From Candidatus Omnitrophota bacterium (GTDB taxonomy: Bacteria; Omnitrophota; Gorgyraeia; Gygaellales; Profunditerraquicolaceae), in NCBI GenBank assembly GCA_029563245.1, contig JAKQSG010000059.1, forward strand, positions 1 through 37,587: a DNA stretch of 37,587 nucleotides. The letters are read 5' to 3'. The notes under the pieces were generated by a model. It saw only the letters and a list, made by a program, of their open reading frames with translations, made no database searches and was not told where the DNA came from. Below are positions 23,933 to 31,682 of this stretch, piece by piece; position 1 is the stretch's first letter; each line of letters opens with the position of its first letter. The position numbers and the translations under genes are program-made.

Positions 23933-24837
23933 TGGTCATTGATGCACATAGCCACTGGTTACCGGAAGGCATTATTAATAATGCTCATTTTTATCATAAG
24001 GGATGGGGGGAGATAGAGTCTCAACTTAGGGTTATGGATGAGGCAGGCGTTAGTAAGTCTGTGTTATCCTATCCTACATCCGATGCCCATTTAAGATTAG
24101 GGAGCATATCCGAAGTTGTCCGTATATTTAATGATAATGTAAGCAGAATAATAGAAAAATACCCGGATAGATTTATCGGGGCAGCCATACTTCCGATTGA
24201 TCATGAGCCTGACATGATTAAGGAGTTTAGGCGCTCAACCGAAGATCTGGGTTTTAAGGCGATATCCCTGGCGACTAGTTACAACGGGGTTTACCTGGAT
24301 GATTCTAGATTCATTCAGGTCTATAAAATAGCACAGGATAAAAATATTCCGATCTTTGTGCATTCCCAGATTGTAAATCCCATTGGTTTTGAACGGGTTA
24401 AGGACCCGCTTCTTACCCCGGTAATTGAATATATCTTTGATACTACTATTTGTATCGGCAAGCTTTTGGTCTCTGGTATTCTGCGGGATTACGGGGTAAA
24501 ATTCATCTTTGGCTACTTCGGCGGGGTAGTGCCTTATTTAGCCGGAAGATTCGATTCAACATATCAGATGTTGCGTTCAATGGATTTTGTTGAAGATTTA
24601 AAAGGCAAGCCTACGGATTATTTAAAGAACATTTATGTTGATACTTCGGGAGATAAAACCGAGGCAAATTTCAACGCAGCTATTGAGTTGCTAGGCCCAG
24701 GGCATATTTTATGGGGGAGCGACTATCCGGCGAAAAAGGACCCTTCTGCCAGTATCCAGGCAATCAGGGATTTGAAGATATCCCAAGAGGATAAGGATAA
24801 TATTCTCGGAATCAATTTGTCAAAGCTTATATCTTAA
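23932..24837 (+). CDS. Amidohydrolase_2 (ACMSD-like) metal-dependent hydrolase/decarboxylase
   Basis: A 301 aa TIM-barrel enzyme of PF04909. Metal ligands visible are H6 and H8 (DAHSH), H144 (FVHSQ) and D264 (LWGSDYP). The usual AH(F/L)GG histidine is replaced by Y195 in FGYFGGVVPYLAGRFD, which may change metal use. The family includes non-oxidative decarboxylases of aromatic acids (ACMSD, gamma-resorcylate, 2,3-dihydroxybenzoate) as well as hydrolases. Next to aromatic polyketide genes, decarboxylation of a salicylate-like product or hydrolysis of a ring lactone is a reasonable idea. The missing His makes full activity uncertain. Confidence 0.8.
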   Translation: MVIDAHSHWLPEGIINNAHFYHKGWGEIESQLRVMDEAGVSKSVLSYPTSDAHLRLGSISEVVRIFNDNVSRIIEKYPDRFIGAAILPIDHEPDMIKEFRRSTEDLGFKAISLATSYNGVYLDDSRFIQVYKIAQDKNIPIFVHSQIVNPIGFERVKDPLLTPVIEYIFDTTICIGKLLVSGILRDYGVKFIFGYFGGVVPYLAGRFDSTYQMLRSMDFVEDLKGKPTDYLKNIYVDTSGDKTEANFNAAIELLGPGHILWGSDYPAKKDPSASIQAIRDLKISQEDKDNILGINLSKLIS

Positions 24838-24851
24838 AAGGAGAAATTAAT

Positions 24852-25601
24852 ATGCAGATGCAGAAAGAGGTACATTTAACAGGCAAGGATCTGACGAATA
24901 TGGTACAGCTTAGAGCGCAGGATGTAGGTAAATATGCAATAGTACCCGGGCCAAGAGATAGGCTGGATGTTCTATTGAAGAAGTTTGATAACCCGGTGAA
25001 GAATTTTACCTTTATGGAATATTCTATGTATACTGGTATGTTTGAAGGGATAAGGTTAACCGCGATTAACGGAGGGAGGTTTTCTACCGACACCTCCATT
25101 ACTACTGAAGTTATGTGCAATGCCCAGATTAATAATATTATTCGAGTCGGTACCGCCGGCTCTTTAGATGAAAGTATTAAGGTCGGAGACATATTCGTAG
25201 TAGATGAGGTTATCCGCGGCGATGGGGTTACGCCTTATTATGTAGATAAAGATTTTAAAACATTTGCCGACAAAAGAATAGCTGATACCCTATATGAAGT
25301 AGCAAAGGGTATGGGTGTTAATGTGCACCGTGGCAAGGCCTGGACAACAGATGCGCTTTTAAGGGAGACCCGCGAGATAGTTGAGGAAAAGCGCAAGGAG
25401 GGGGCCCTGGTGGTTGATATGGTCTCTTCGACCCTTTTGACTATTGCCCAGACCTATAATATTAAAGCTGGTTCAGTCTTGGCGGTGAGCGATAATGTGG
25501 TTACGGGCGAGATGGGTTTCATGAACCCGTTGTATTATATGGCAGAGGCAAGTATCCTAAAGATTGCCTTGGAGACAGTAAAAAAACTAGAGGGAAAATG
25601 A
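24852..25601 (+). CDS. NP-I family nucleoside phosphorylase (uridine phosphorylase-like)
   Basis: A 249 aa phosphorylase that would release a base and give ribose 1-phosphate. Phosphate site residues are present: R98 in IIRVGTAG and the GxG after it. The AWTTDALLRETREIV segment is typical of the uridine phosphorylase branch. Two family-typical positions differ. The ribose-binding Glu of the MES motif is V191 (DMVSS), and GDPxR near the start is GPRDR (33-37). Either the substrate is atypical or the site works differently. It is the first of four genes ordered as a nucleoside-to-aldehyde pathway and overlaps the MtnA-like gene by four bases. AAAGGAG precedes ATG 24852. Confidence 0.85.
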   Translation: MQMQKEVHLTGKDLTNMVQLRAQDVGKYAIVPGPRDRLDVLLKKFDNPVKNFTFMEYSMYTGMFEGIRLTAINGGRFSTDTSITTEVMCNAQINNIIRVGTAGSLDESIKVGDIFVVDEVIRGDGVTPYYVDKDFKTFADKRIADTLYEVAKGMGVNVHRGKAWTTDALLRETREIVEEKRKEGALVVDMVSSTLLTIAQTYNIKAGSVLAVSDNVVTGEMGFMNPLYYMAEASILKIALETVKKLEGK

Positions 25602-26524
25602 AATTTTCTCCGCTATTTTGGCCAATCCAGTTAAAAGGAAAGATTATTTACATACTCGATGAGACTAAACTTCCGCAGGAGCTTGCCTATATAAAGGCGC
25701 GTAATTACCGGCAGGCCTGCAAGGCAATAAAGGATATGAAGACTCGTGCGGTTGGACAGGTACTTCTGGTGATGTATATTTTTCTTCAGCTGATTAAGCA
25801 GGGGAGGGGCAAGGAGCTGAAAAGAGTTTCCGCGGCGATTAATAAAACCCGCCCAACGTTATCATTTAAGTTTTTAACCGATATGGTATTAAACTGGGCA
25901 AAAGGCAAAGCGCCTCTGGAAGAATGTATATTAGGTTTTCTCGAAGGTTTAAAATATAGCAGGTTTGCGCAGGCAGAAGAAGCAGCAAGGTTATTAAAGG
26001 ATGGGGATGTTGTCTTAACCCATTGCAACATAAGCGGACTTATGCCTTTAATCGCAGCTATAGCCAAGAAAGAGCACAAAGCTATAAAATTCTTTGCTAC
26101 CGAGACGCGCCCTTATATGCAGGGCTCTAGGCTTACTGCCTGGGAGTTAAAAAGAGCGGGTTTTGATGTTACATTAATTACGGATAATATGGTAGCTTCG
26201 GTAATGTCGCTGAAGAAAATAAATAAGGTAATTGTAGGAGCAGATCATCTGGCCTTAAACGGAGATATTGCCAATAAGATCGGAACATATCAGATTGCGG
26301 TTGTGGCTAAGTATTTTAAGATTCCCTTTTATGTTATATGCCCCCCTGCCTCGGATAAAAAAAGCGGCAAGGAGATAAAGATAGAAATTCGCCCGGATAA
26401 GGAGATGCTGGAATACCAGGGACTAAGGCTTGCTCCTAAAGGTGCCAAAGGCTATTATCCTGCTTTTGATATTACTCCGGATAATTTAATCACCAAACAC
26501 ATCCGCATGGAGATTAAAAGATGA
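25598..26524 (+). CDS. mtnA: MtnA-like aldose 1-phosphate isomerase (eIF2B-alpha family)
   Basis: A 308 aa isomerase, shorter than typical MtnA (about 340-350). It retains the catalytic Cys (C143 in LTHCNISG) and Asp (D216 in VGADHLALNGD), together with ETRPYMQGSRLTAWEL, ANKIGTYQIAV and the C-terminal YPAFDITPDNLIT. MtnA converts 5-methylthioribose 1-phosphate to the ribulose form. Homologues do the same with 5-deoxyribose 1-phosphate in the DHAP shunt. The trimmed N-terminus (ILDETKLP, then MKTRAVGQ instead of VRGAPAIG) shows divergence. Neighbours on both sides (phosphorylase and aldolase, four-base overlaps) fit its place in a three-step conversion. Confidence 0.85.
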   Translation: MKFSPLFWPIQLKGKIIYILDETKLPQELAYIKARNYRQACKAIKDMKTRAVGQVLLVMYIFLQLIKQGRGKELKRVSAAINKTRPTLSFKFLTDMVLNWAKGKAPLEECILGFLEGLKYSRFAQAEEAARLLKDGDVVLTHCNISGLMPLIAAIAKKEHKAIKFFATETRPYMQGSRLTAWELKRAGFDVTLITDNMVASVMSLKKINKVIVGADHLALNGDIANKIGTYQIAVVAKYFKIPFYVICPPASDKKSGKEIKIEIRPDKEMLEYQGLRLAPKGAKGYYPAFDITPDNLITKHIRMEIKR

Positions 26525-27522
26525 TTTTTGGAAAAGAGCTTAAGTTAAGAAAGGAAATAATAAAGATAGGCAGCCGGCTTCATGAGTCCAGGCTTGCGGT
26601 AGCTAAATCCGGTAATATTAGTGCTCGCCTGGATGATAAAAATATACTTATTACCGCAACCTCAACCGCTTTGGGGGATCTAAGCTATAGAGATATCGTG
26701 AAGGTAAATTTAGATACCGGGAAGGTGTATTCTTCTGTTAAGCCAAGCTCAGAATTGCCGCTTCACTCCTTAGTTTATAAAAACTTTAAGTCGCAGGTAG
26801 TAATACATGCCCATCCTCCCCTGATTAACGGTTATTTTGCGGTAACTTCTGATCTGAAGGCATTGACCTTCGAGACAAAATTTTATTTAGGCACTGTTCC
26901 GGTTGTTGAGCAGGATACTCCGACGGTGGTAAACGCCCAGCCGGTTATTGCTGCACTTAAAACGAATAATCTCGTGGTATTAAAAAACCACGGGGTAGTG
27001 GCCTTGGCAGATAAATTTTACGATGCCTTAAGCCTTATTGAGGCTTTAGAAGAGGCAGTGCGTACTGCGTCCATAGCAAGAATTTTCAAAAACGATATTC
27101 TTGATGATCTGGATAAGGCGTTAAAATCAGATTTAACGCTAAATTTAAGCCTGCCTATGTTTTCAATGGAACATATACAGGCAATTGTTGATCTGGTTAA
27201 TAAGGATGAGTTGATTGCCAGAAAAGGCGAAGAGTTGAATCTTACCGTAAAGCTGGCGATCAAGCTCGACGGATCGGATAAGGTTTATAAGTTTAACTTT
27301 GAAAAAGGAAAAATTGTAAGGCTTGACCTGGACGCGGACGCCCCGTTTGTTATTTCCGCGCCCCGGGAAGTCTGGGAGCAGGTATTCTTAGGAAAATTGG
27401 ATTCTTTTGTTGCCGTGACCCAGGGGAAGATGAAGTTATCCGGACAGTTAGGGCAGCTCTCAAAATGGTATGTACCATTTACCAGGCTTTTTGCTTTATT
27501 TAAGGAAGTTAAAATACGATGA
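26521..27522 (+). CDS. Class II aldolase fused to a C-terminal SCP2-like domain
   Basis: A 333 aa two-domain protein. Residues 1-215 are a zinc class II (AraD/FucA) aldolase: KSGNISAR and SSELPLH (E78), zinc ligands H96 and H98 in HAHPPLINGYF, and H157 in LKNHGVV. Residues about 225-330 have the fold signature of a sterol carrier protein 2-like domain (VKLAIKLDG, KIVRLDLDADAPFVIS, WEQVFLGKLD, MKLSGQLGQLSKW). The aldolase would cleave a ketose 1-phosphate to DHAP and an aldehyde. SCP2 domains bind lipids in a hydrophobic tunnel. The combination points to a hydrophobic substrate and is unusual. Overlaps on both sides couple it to the isomerase and aldehyde dehydrogenase. Confidence 0.8.
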   Translation: MIFGKELKLRKEIIKIGSRLHESRLAVAKSGNISARLDDKNILITATSTALGDLSYRDIVKVNLDTGKVYSSVKPSSELPLHSLVYKNFKSQVVIHAHPPLINGYFAVTSDLKALTFETKFYLGTVPVVEQDTPTVVNAQPVIAALKTNNLVVLKNHGVVALADKFYDALSLIEALEEAVRTASIARIFKNDILDDLDKALKSDLTLNLSLPMFSMEHIQAIVDLVNKDELIARKGEELNLTVKLAIKLDGSDKVYKFNFEKGKIVRLDLDADAPFVISAPREVWEQVFLGKLDSFVAVTQGKMKLSGQLGQLSKWYVPFTRLFALFKEVKIR

Positions 27523-29003
27523 ATTGTGTTCCTTTATATATAAACGGAGAGTTTATCGAAACTAGGGAGAGGCAGAATGTCCTTAATCCCTCTACGGGCA
27601 AGGTTATTGCCCAGGTTTTTCTTGCTTCAGAAAAAGAAATTGACCTGGCTATTGAGAGCGCCCGGAAGGCTTTTGACAAAGGATTATGGTCGGGTTTGCC
27701 GCCTTTGGAGCGTAAGGCGGTTATTCTTAGGATTGCCCAGGGTATCCTTAATAAGGCAGGAGAGCTGGCAAGGATTGAAACAGAGAGTACCGGTAAACCT
27801 ATAAAAGAGACGACTTTTATGGATGTGCCTTCTGCTGCTAAGACTTTTGAGTTTGCCGCTAATAATCTTGAAGCTTATCTTGCTGATGAAGCTTTAACTC
27901 CTGCGGAAGAGGCAGGAGCGGTTTTATTGCGCGAGCCGGTAGGGGTAGTAGCTTTAATTATCCCGTGGAATTACCCGCTTTTAATTGCTTCATGGAAGCT
28001 GGCTTCTGCCCTTGCAGCGGGCAATACCGTAATATTAAAGCCTTCCAGCATAACCCCGCTTACTGCTTTTGAATTAGGCAAGATTATTCATGATGCAGGA
28101 ATGCCTCCCGGGGTGGTGAATATTATCAATGCAAGCGGGGCAAATTCCGGGCAGGTACTTTGCTGCGATAAGAGAATAGATATGGTTTCCTTTACCGGCA
28201 GCCTCGAAGTTGGCAAAGAAATCCTTAGGTATACATCTTCAAGCGTTAAGAAGCTTATTCTGGAGTTGGGAGGCAAATCTGCAAGTTTGATTTTTGCGGA
28301 TGTGGATATCGAAACAGCAGTCAACAGTTCTCTTTGTTCGGTTTTCTTAAATCAAGGACAGATGTGTGCGGCTATGTCGCGCATCTTTGTCCAGGAAAAG
28401 ATCTACGACCAATTTATCGCTAGTTTTGTAAGTAAGGCTAAGGCTATAAAATTAGGTTTATCGGATAACCATGAGACCCAAATGGGCCCCTTAGTTACCG
28501 ATAGCCAGCGCAAGAAAATTATTGCCTACCTGGAGAAGGCTAAGACAGAGGGGGCAAGAATTTTGTGTGGCGGCAAGATACCTCAGGATGCGGAGCTTAA
28601 AAACGGGTATTTCTTTGAGCCTACGGTTATCGGCAATGTCAAACCGCATATGCATATATTTAAAGAAGAGGTTTTTGGGCCGGTAACTATAGTTGGAAGT
28701 TTTTCTGATGCCAAGGAGGCAGTGGAGCTGGCTAATCATTCTGATTTTGGCCTGGCGGCTTGTATCTGGAGTAAAGACCTAGTGTTTGCTGAAGAAGTGG
28801 CTAAGAAGATTAATGCCGGGACAATATGGATAAATACCTACGGCATGTTTTATAACCAGCTTCCTTACGGCGGGTTCAAGCAGAGCGGTTTTGGCAAGGA
28901 GCTGGGCCGGGAGGGCCTTTTAGAGTATACCCGGCTAAAGAATGTAATAATTGATCATTCAAATGAGGGTAAGCCTTTAGTTAGCTATTGGTACGGTTTT
29001 TAA
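27519..29003 (+). CDS. Aldehyde dehydrogenase
   Basis: A 494 aa NAD(P)-dependent aldehyde dehydrogenase. Catalytic residues are all present: N151 (IIPWNYP), E249 (LELGGKS) and C283 (NQGQMCAA). The cofactor segment KPSSITP and the C-terminal PYGGFKQSGFGKELG are also normal, and the length is typical. It would oxidise an aldehyde to its acid. Being coupled to the aldolase gene, its natural substrate is the aldehyde released by it: acetaldehyde in a 5'-deoxyadenosine shunt, or a lipid-bound aldehyde if the SCP2 domain is significant. Confidence 0.93.
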   Translation: MNCVPLYINGEFIETRERQNVLNPSTGKVIAQVFLASEKEIDLAIESARKAFDKGLWSGLPPLERKAVILRIAQGILNKAGELARIETESTGKPIKETTFMDVPSAAKTFEFAANNLEAYLADEALTPAEEAGAVLLREPVGVVALIIPWNYPLLIASWKLASALAAGNTVILKPSSITPLTAFELGKIIHDAGMPPGVVNIINASGANSGQVLCCDKRIDMVSFTGSLEVGKEILRYTSSSVKKLILELGGKSASLIFADVDIETAVNSSLCSVFLNQGQMCAAMSRIFVQEKIYDQFIASFVSKAKAIKLGLSDNHETQMGPLVTDSQRKKIIAYLEKAKTEGARILCGGKIPQDAELKNGYFFEPTVIGNVKPHMHIFKEEVFGPVTIVGSFSDAKEAVELANHSDFGLAACIWSKDLVFAEEVAKKINAGTIWINTYGMFYNQLPYGGFKQSGFGKELGREGLLEYTRLKNVIIDHSNEGKPLVSYWYGF

Positions 29004-29009
29004 AATACT

Positions 29010-29732
29010 ATGCTTAAAATATTCCTTTCTATCGCCATTTGGATTTACAATTTAATATTAACTATGGCACTTACCTTTGTAGTCTTCTTTTTATGGGCCG
29101 TTCTTTATTTTGTTGATAAAAAGAGAAAAATCGCGCACATGCAGTGTTTTTGGTGGTCGGATGCCATTATCCGTTTAAATCCATTCTGGAAATTTGAAAT
29201 CAAGGGGCTTGAGAATATTGATTACGGCAGGGTTTATGTGGCTATCGCCAACCATGAAAGTATGGCTGATATTGTTGTTCTTTATAAGACAAGAATGCAA
29301 TTCAAATGGGTTGCTAAGGAGAGCCTGTTTAAGGTGCCATTTATCGGATGGTGCCTTTCGCTTACCGAGCATATAAAGCTTGCCCGCGGGGAATATTCCA
29401 GTATTAAAAAGGTTTACCGGGAAGCGGCTCAGTGGCTTAGAAAAGATATGTCGGTGCTATTTTTTCCCGAAGGCACACGCAGCGATACTGACGAAATGAA
29501 TGTTTTTCAGAATGGGGCATTTAAGCTGGCGATAAAAAAGAAGAAACCCATTCTTCCTATTTGTATAAAAGGGACCCGTGATGCAATCCCTAAAGGAAGC
29601 TGGATATTTAAATCAAAAGTTTTCGCCAGTGTTACTGTCTTACCTCCCGTTGAGACATCTTCCTTTGGGCCGGGAGATTTTTCCAAATTAAGAGATAAGG
29701 TTTTCAATAGCATAAATAGCGAAAGGAAATAA
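29010..29732 (+). CDS. 1-acyl-sn-glycerol-3-phosphate acyltransferase-like (PlsC) protein
   Basis: A 240 aa membrane-associated acyltransferase. Block I is NHESMADIVVLY (NHxxxxD; the canonical form has NHQS or NHxS), and block III is FFPEGTRS. A long N-terminal hydrophobic segment (about 5-33) anchors it. The family acylates lysophosphatidic acid, but cluster-borne homologues acylate other acceptors, such as in aryl polyene clusters. The cellular plsC is normally elsewhere, so this copy may attach a fatty acyl group to the cluster product or place the product on a glycerolipid. Six bases separate it from the aldehyde dehydrogenase. Confidence 0.88.
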   Translation: MLKIFLSIAIWIYNLILTMALTFVVFFLWAVLYFVDKKRKIAHMQCFWWSDAIIRLNPFWKFEIKGLENIDYGRVYVAIANHESMADIVVLYKTRMQFKWVAKESLFKVPFIGWCLSLTEHIKLARGEYSSIKKVYREAAQWLRKDMSVLFFPEGTRSDTDEMNVFQNGAFKLAIKKKKPILPICIKGTRDAIPKGSWIFKSKVFASVTVLPPVETSSFGPGDFSKLRDKVFNSINSERK

Positions 29733-29735
29733 AAT

Positions 29736-30578
29736 ATGAATACCTATATTCTTCTTTTGCAGTGCAAGGACCAGAAGGGAATAGTAGCCAGGGTATCTGA
29801 TTTCATATTTAAATCTACAGGAAATATTATTACCCTTGATCAGTATTCTTCTAACCCCCGGGGAGGTTATTTCTTCATGCGGGTTGAGTTTATAGCGGAT
29901 GATAAGGAGTGCAATACAGGCAAATTGGAGGAAAGGTTAAATAAGGTTGCAGGATATTTTAAGGCAAAGGCAAGGCTTTATGAAAAAGGGGTGCCGCTAT
30001 CAATGGGTATACTTGCTTCTAAGCCAGACCATTGCCTTGCCGAGATACTTTATCTTTATAAGAGGGGAGAGCTCGGCGTTAATATTCCTTTTGTAATTAG
30101 TAATTTCGAGGGACACGGTAGGTTAGTAGAGCAGCATAACCTGCCTTTTTATTTTATCCCGGCTAATAAAAGCAACAGGAGGGAGAAGGAGATAATCTCT
30201 TTAGCTAAAGGTTCTGCCGATTTTCTGGCCCTTGCCCGTTATATGCTGGTATTATCCCCGCATTTTATTCAATCCTTCGGTAAAGACATTATCAATATAC
30301 ATCATGGGCTTCTCCCTTCGTTTAAGGGGAAGAATCCTTATCAGCAGGCATTAGATAGAGGGGTTAAGGTAATTGGGGCAACTAGCCATTTTGTTACTGC
30401 GGGGCTTGATACCGGGCCGATTATTGCCCAGGCAGTAGAGGAGATATCGCACAAAGATGATTTAAGGACGCTTCTTTTAAAGGGTAGGAATTTAGAGAAG
30501 AGGGCACTCTCCGATGCCCTGCGTGCTTATATCGAGCATCGAGTCTTCAGGTTTAAAGATAAGACCGTTATTTTTTAG
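29736..30578 (+). CDS. purU: Formyltetrahydrofolate deformylase-like protein (PurU)
   Basis: A 280 aa protein with an N-terminal ACT domain (about 1-85, LLQCKDQKGIVARVSDFI) and a C-terminal formyltransferase-fold domain. The catalytic triad of PurU is conserved: N123 in VISNFEG, H189-H190 in NIHHGLLPSF, and D225 in AGLDTGPI. PurU hydrolyses 10-formyltetrahydrofolate to formate and THF. It sits between an acyltransferase and an AsmA-like gene, an odd place for a housekeeping enzyme. It could serve one-carbon balance in cluster chemistry, or this copy could have shifted to transfer a formyl group. Full conservation favours deformylase. Confidence 0.85.
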   Translation: MNTYILLLQCKDQKGIVARVSDFIFKSTGNIITLDQYSSNPRGGYFFMRVEFIADDKECNTGKLEERLNKVAGYFKAKARLYEKGVPLSMGILASKPDHCLAEILYLYKRGELGVNIPFVISNFEGHGRLVEQHNLPFYFIPANKSNRREKEIISLAKGSADFLALARYMLVLSPHFIQSFGKDIINIHHGLLPSFKGKNPYQQALDRGVKVIGATSHFVTAGLDTGPIIAQAVEEISHKDDLRTLLLKGRNLEKRALSDALRAYIEHRVFRFKDKTVIF

Positions 30579-30605
30579 GCTGTATTTAATTTAAAGGTTT
30601 AATGC

Positions 30606-31682
30606 ATGAAAAAATTCTCTAAGGTATTAATTGCATTTATCATTACGGTTATCGCCTTATTTATTATTCTCAACTTAACCTTTCCTTATCTTGCCAAGGA
30701 GGCAATAGTTAGGCAGATTGAACAGGGCCTTAAGGTTAAGGCAAGCATTAGCAAGGTAAGCGTTACTTTCCCCCTAACTGTTAATTTAATTAAACTTAAG
30801 GCGGGAGAGCTAATGCAGGCCGATAAGGTTTCGGTTTCACCCAGCCTGTTGGGATTTCTTGCCGGCAAGATTGTTTTAAACAGGGTAGGCTTGGTTAATC
30901 CGGTTATAGTGCTTGAGCAGTCTGCCGAGGGTAAAATCAATATTCCTCAGTTTGATTCAAAGGGGCAGGCACCAAAGGTATATTTAGCCGGTTTAACTAT
31001 AAGAAGCGGCACGGTTATTTTCATCGATAAGAAGGTAGATGCCGGAGGCTTTAAGACTATATTAACTGATATAAATGCGGATGTCTTTAAGGCGCCTTTT
31101 CCGGTAAGCTCTATGAAGGCAAATTTTAAGGTTTCGGCAAGTTTTCTTAATCTAAGCTCAGCTAAAATAGGGGATATTAATTTCACCGGGTGGGTAGATT
31201 TTGGTCCTAAGGATATGGATGCTGTTTTAAGGCTGCAGGATTTGGATTTAGCTTACTTTAGGCCTTACTGCGGTAATTTTATTTCTGAAAGCCAACTGGA
31301 CTCGGCAAGGCTTAATATGAGATCAGTATTCAGTTCGCAGAATAACGATTTAGAAATTATAACCGATCTTAATCTTTCGGATTTAGTCTATGCGCAGACT
31401 GAAAGGCAAGAGGCGGAATTTACCTCCTTTGATATGGCAAAGAGCGCCCTTGATTTATTTACCGATGCAAAAGGAGAGCTGGCATTGGAATTTAAGTTAA
31501 AGACTAGATTGAACAGCCCCGGATTTAATTCGAAGGAACTTAAGAAGATTATATTAACCTCCGCCGCTAAAAATCTTGCCCGGCAAAATCCCGCTGACTT
31601 AGTCAGGAAGGTAAGCGATAATATCGGAAAATTCAAAGATTTCGGCAAGGATCTAGAGAGGATCTTTAAGGATAAAAACTGA
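30606..31682 (+). CDS. AsmA/TamB-like membrane-anchored protein
   Basis: A 358 aa protein with one N-terminal membrane helix (about 5-28) and a long periplasmic beta-rich domain. The start of the mature region (VRQIEQGLKVKASISKVSVTFP..LIKLKAGELMQADKVSVSPSLLGFLAGKIVLNRV) fits AsmA-like proteins with the DUF748/AsmA pattern. The end is helical (about 300-358). AsmA-like proteins help phospholipid or lipid traffic between membranes. Following acyltransferase and lipid-binding genes, it might move the cluster's lipid-like product to the outer membrane. The gap after the purU-like gene is 27 bases. Its stop overlaps the next start. Confidence 0.72.
   Translation: MKKFSKVLIAFIITVIALFIILNLTFPYLAKEAIVRQIEQGLKVKASISKVSVTFPLTVNLIKLKAGELMQADKVSVSPSLLGFLAGKIVLNRVGLVNPVIVLEQSAEGKINIPQFDSKGQAPKVYLAGLTIRSGTVIFIDKKVDAGGFKTILTDINADVFKAPFPVSSMKANFKVSASFLNLSSAKIGDINFTGWVDFGPKDMDAVLRLQDLDLAYFRPYCGNFISESQLDSARLNMRSVFSSQNNDLEIITDLNLSDLVYAQTERQEAEFTSFDMAKSALDLFTDAKGELALEFKLKTRLNSPGFNSKELKKIILTSAAKNLARQNPADLVRKVSDNIGKFKDFGKDLERIFKDKN

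Noticed and set aside
24852..27522. Hopanoid (HpnH/HpnG-type) cluster as the identity of the region
   Set aside because: The region has an HpnJ/BchE-like radical SAM protein and a nucleoside phosphorylase, but no squalene-hopene cyclase, no HpnH-type protein and no squalene synthase genes. Only the analogy to adenosyl-lipid processing is kept.
25598..29003. AMP/pentose bisphosphate (RuBisCO) pathway
   Set aside because: The isomerase carries MtnA signatures, not those of the ribose-1,5-bisphosphate isomerases, and neither a ribose-1-phosphate kinase nor RuBisCO is present. An aldolase and aldehyde dehydrogenase follow instead.
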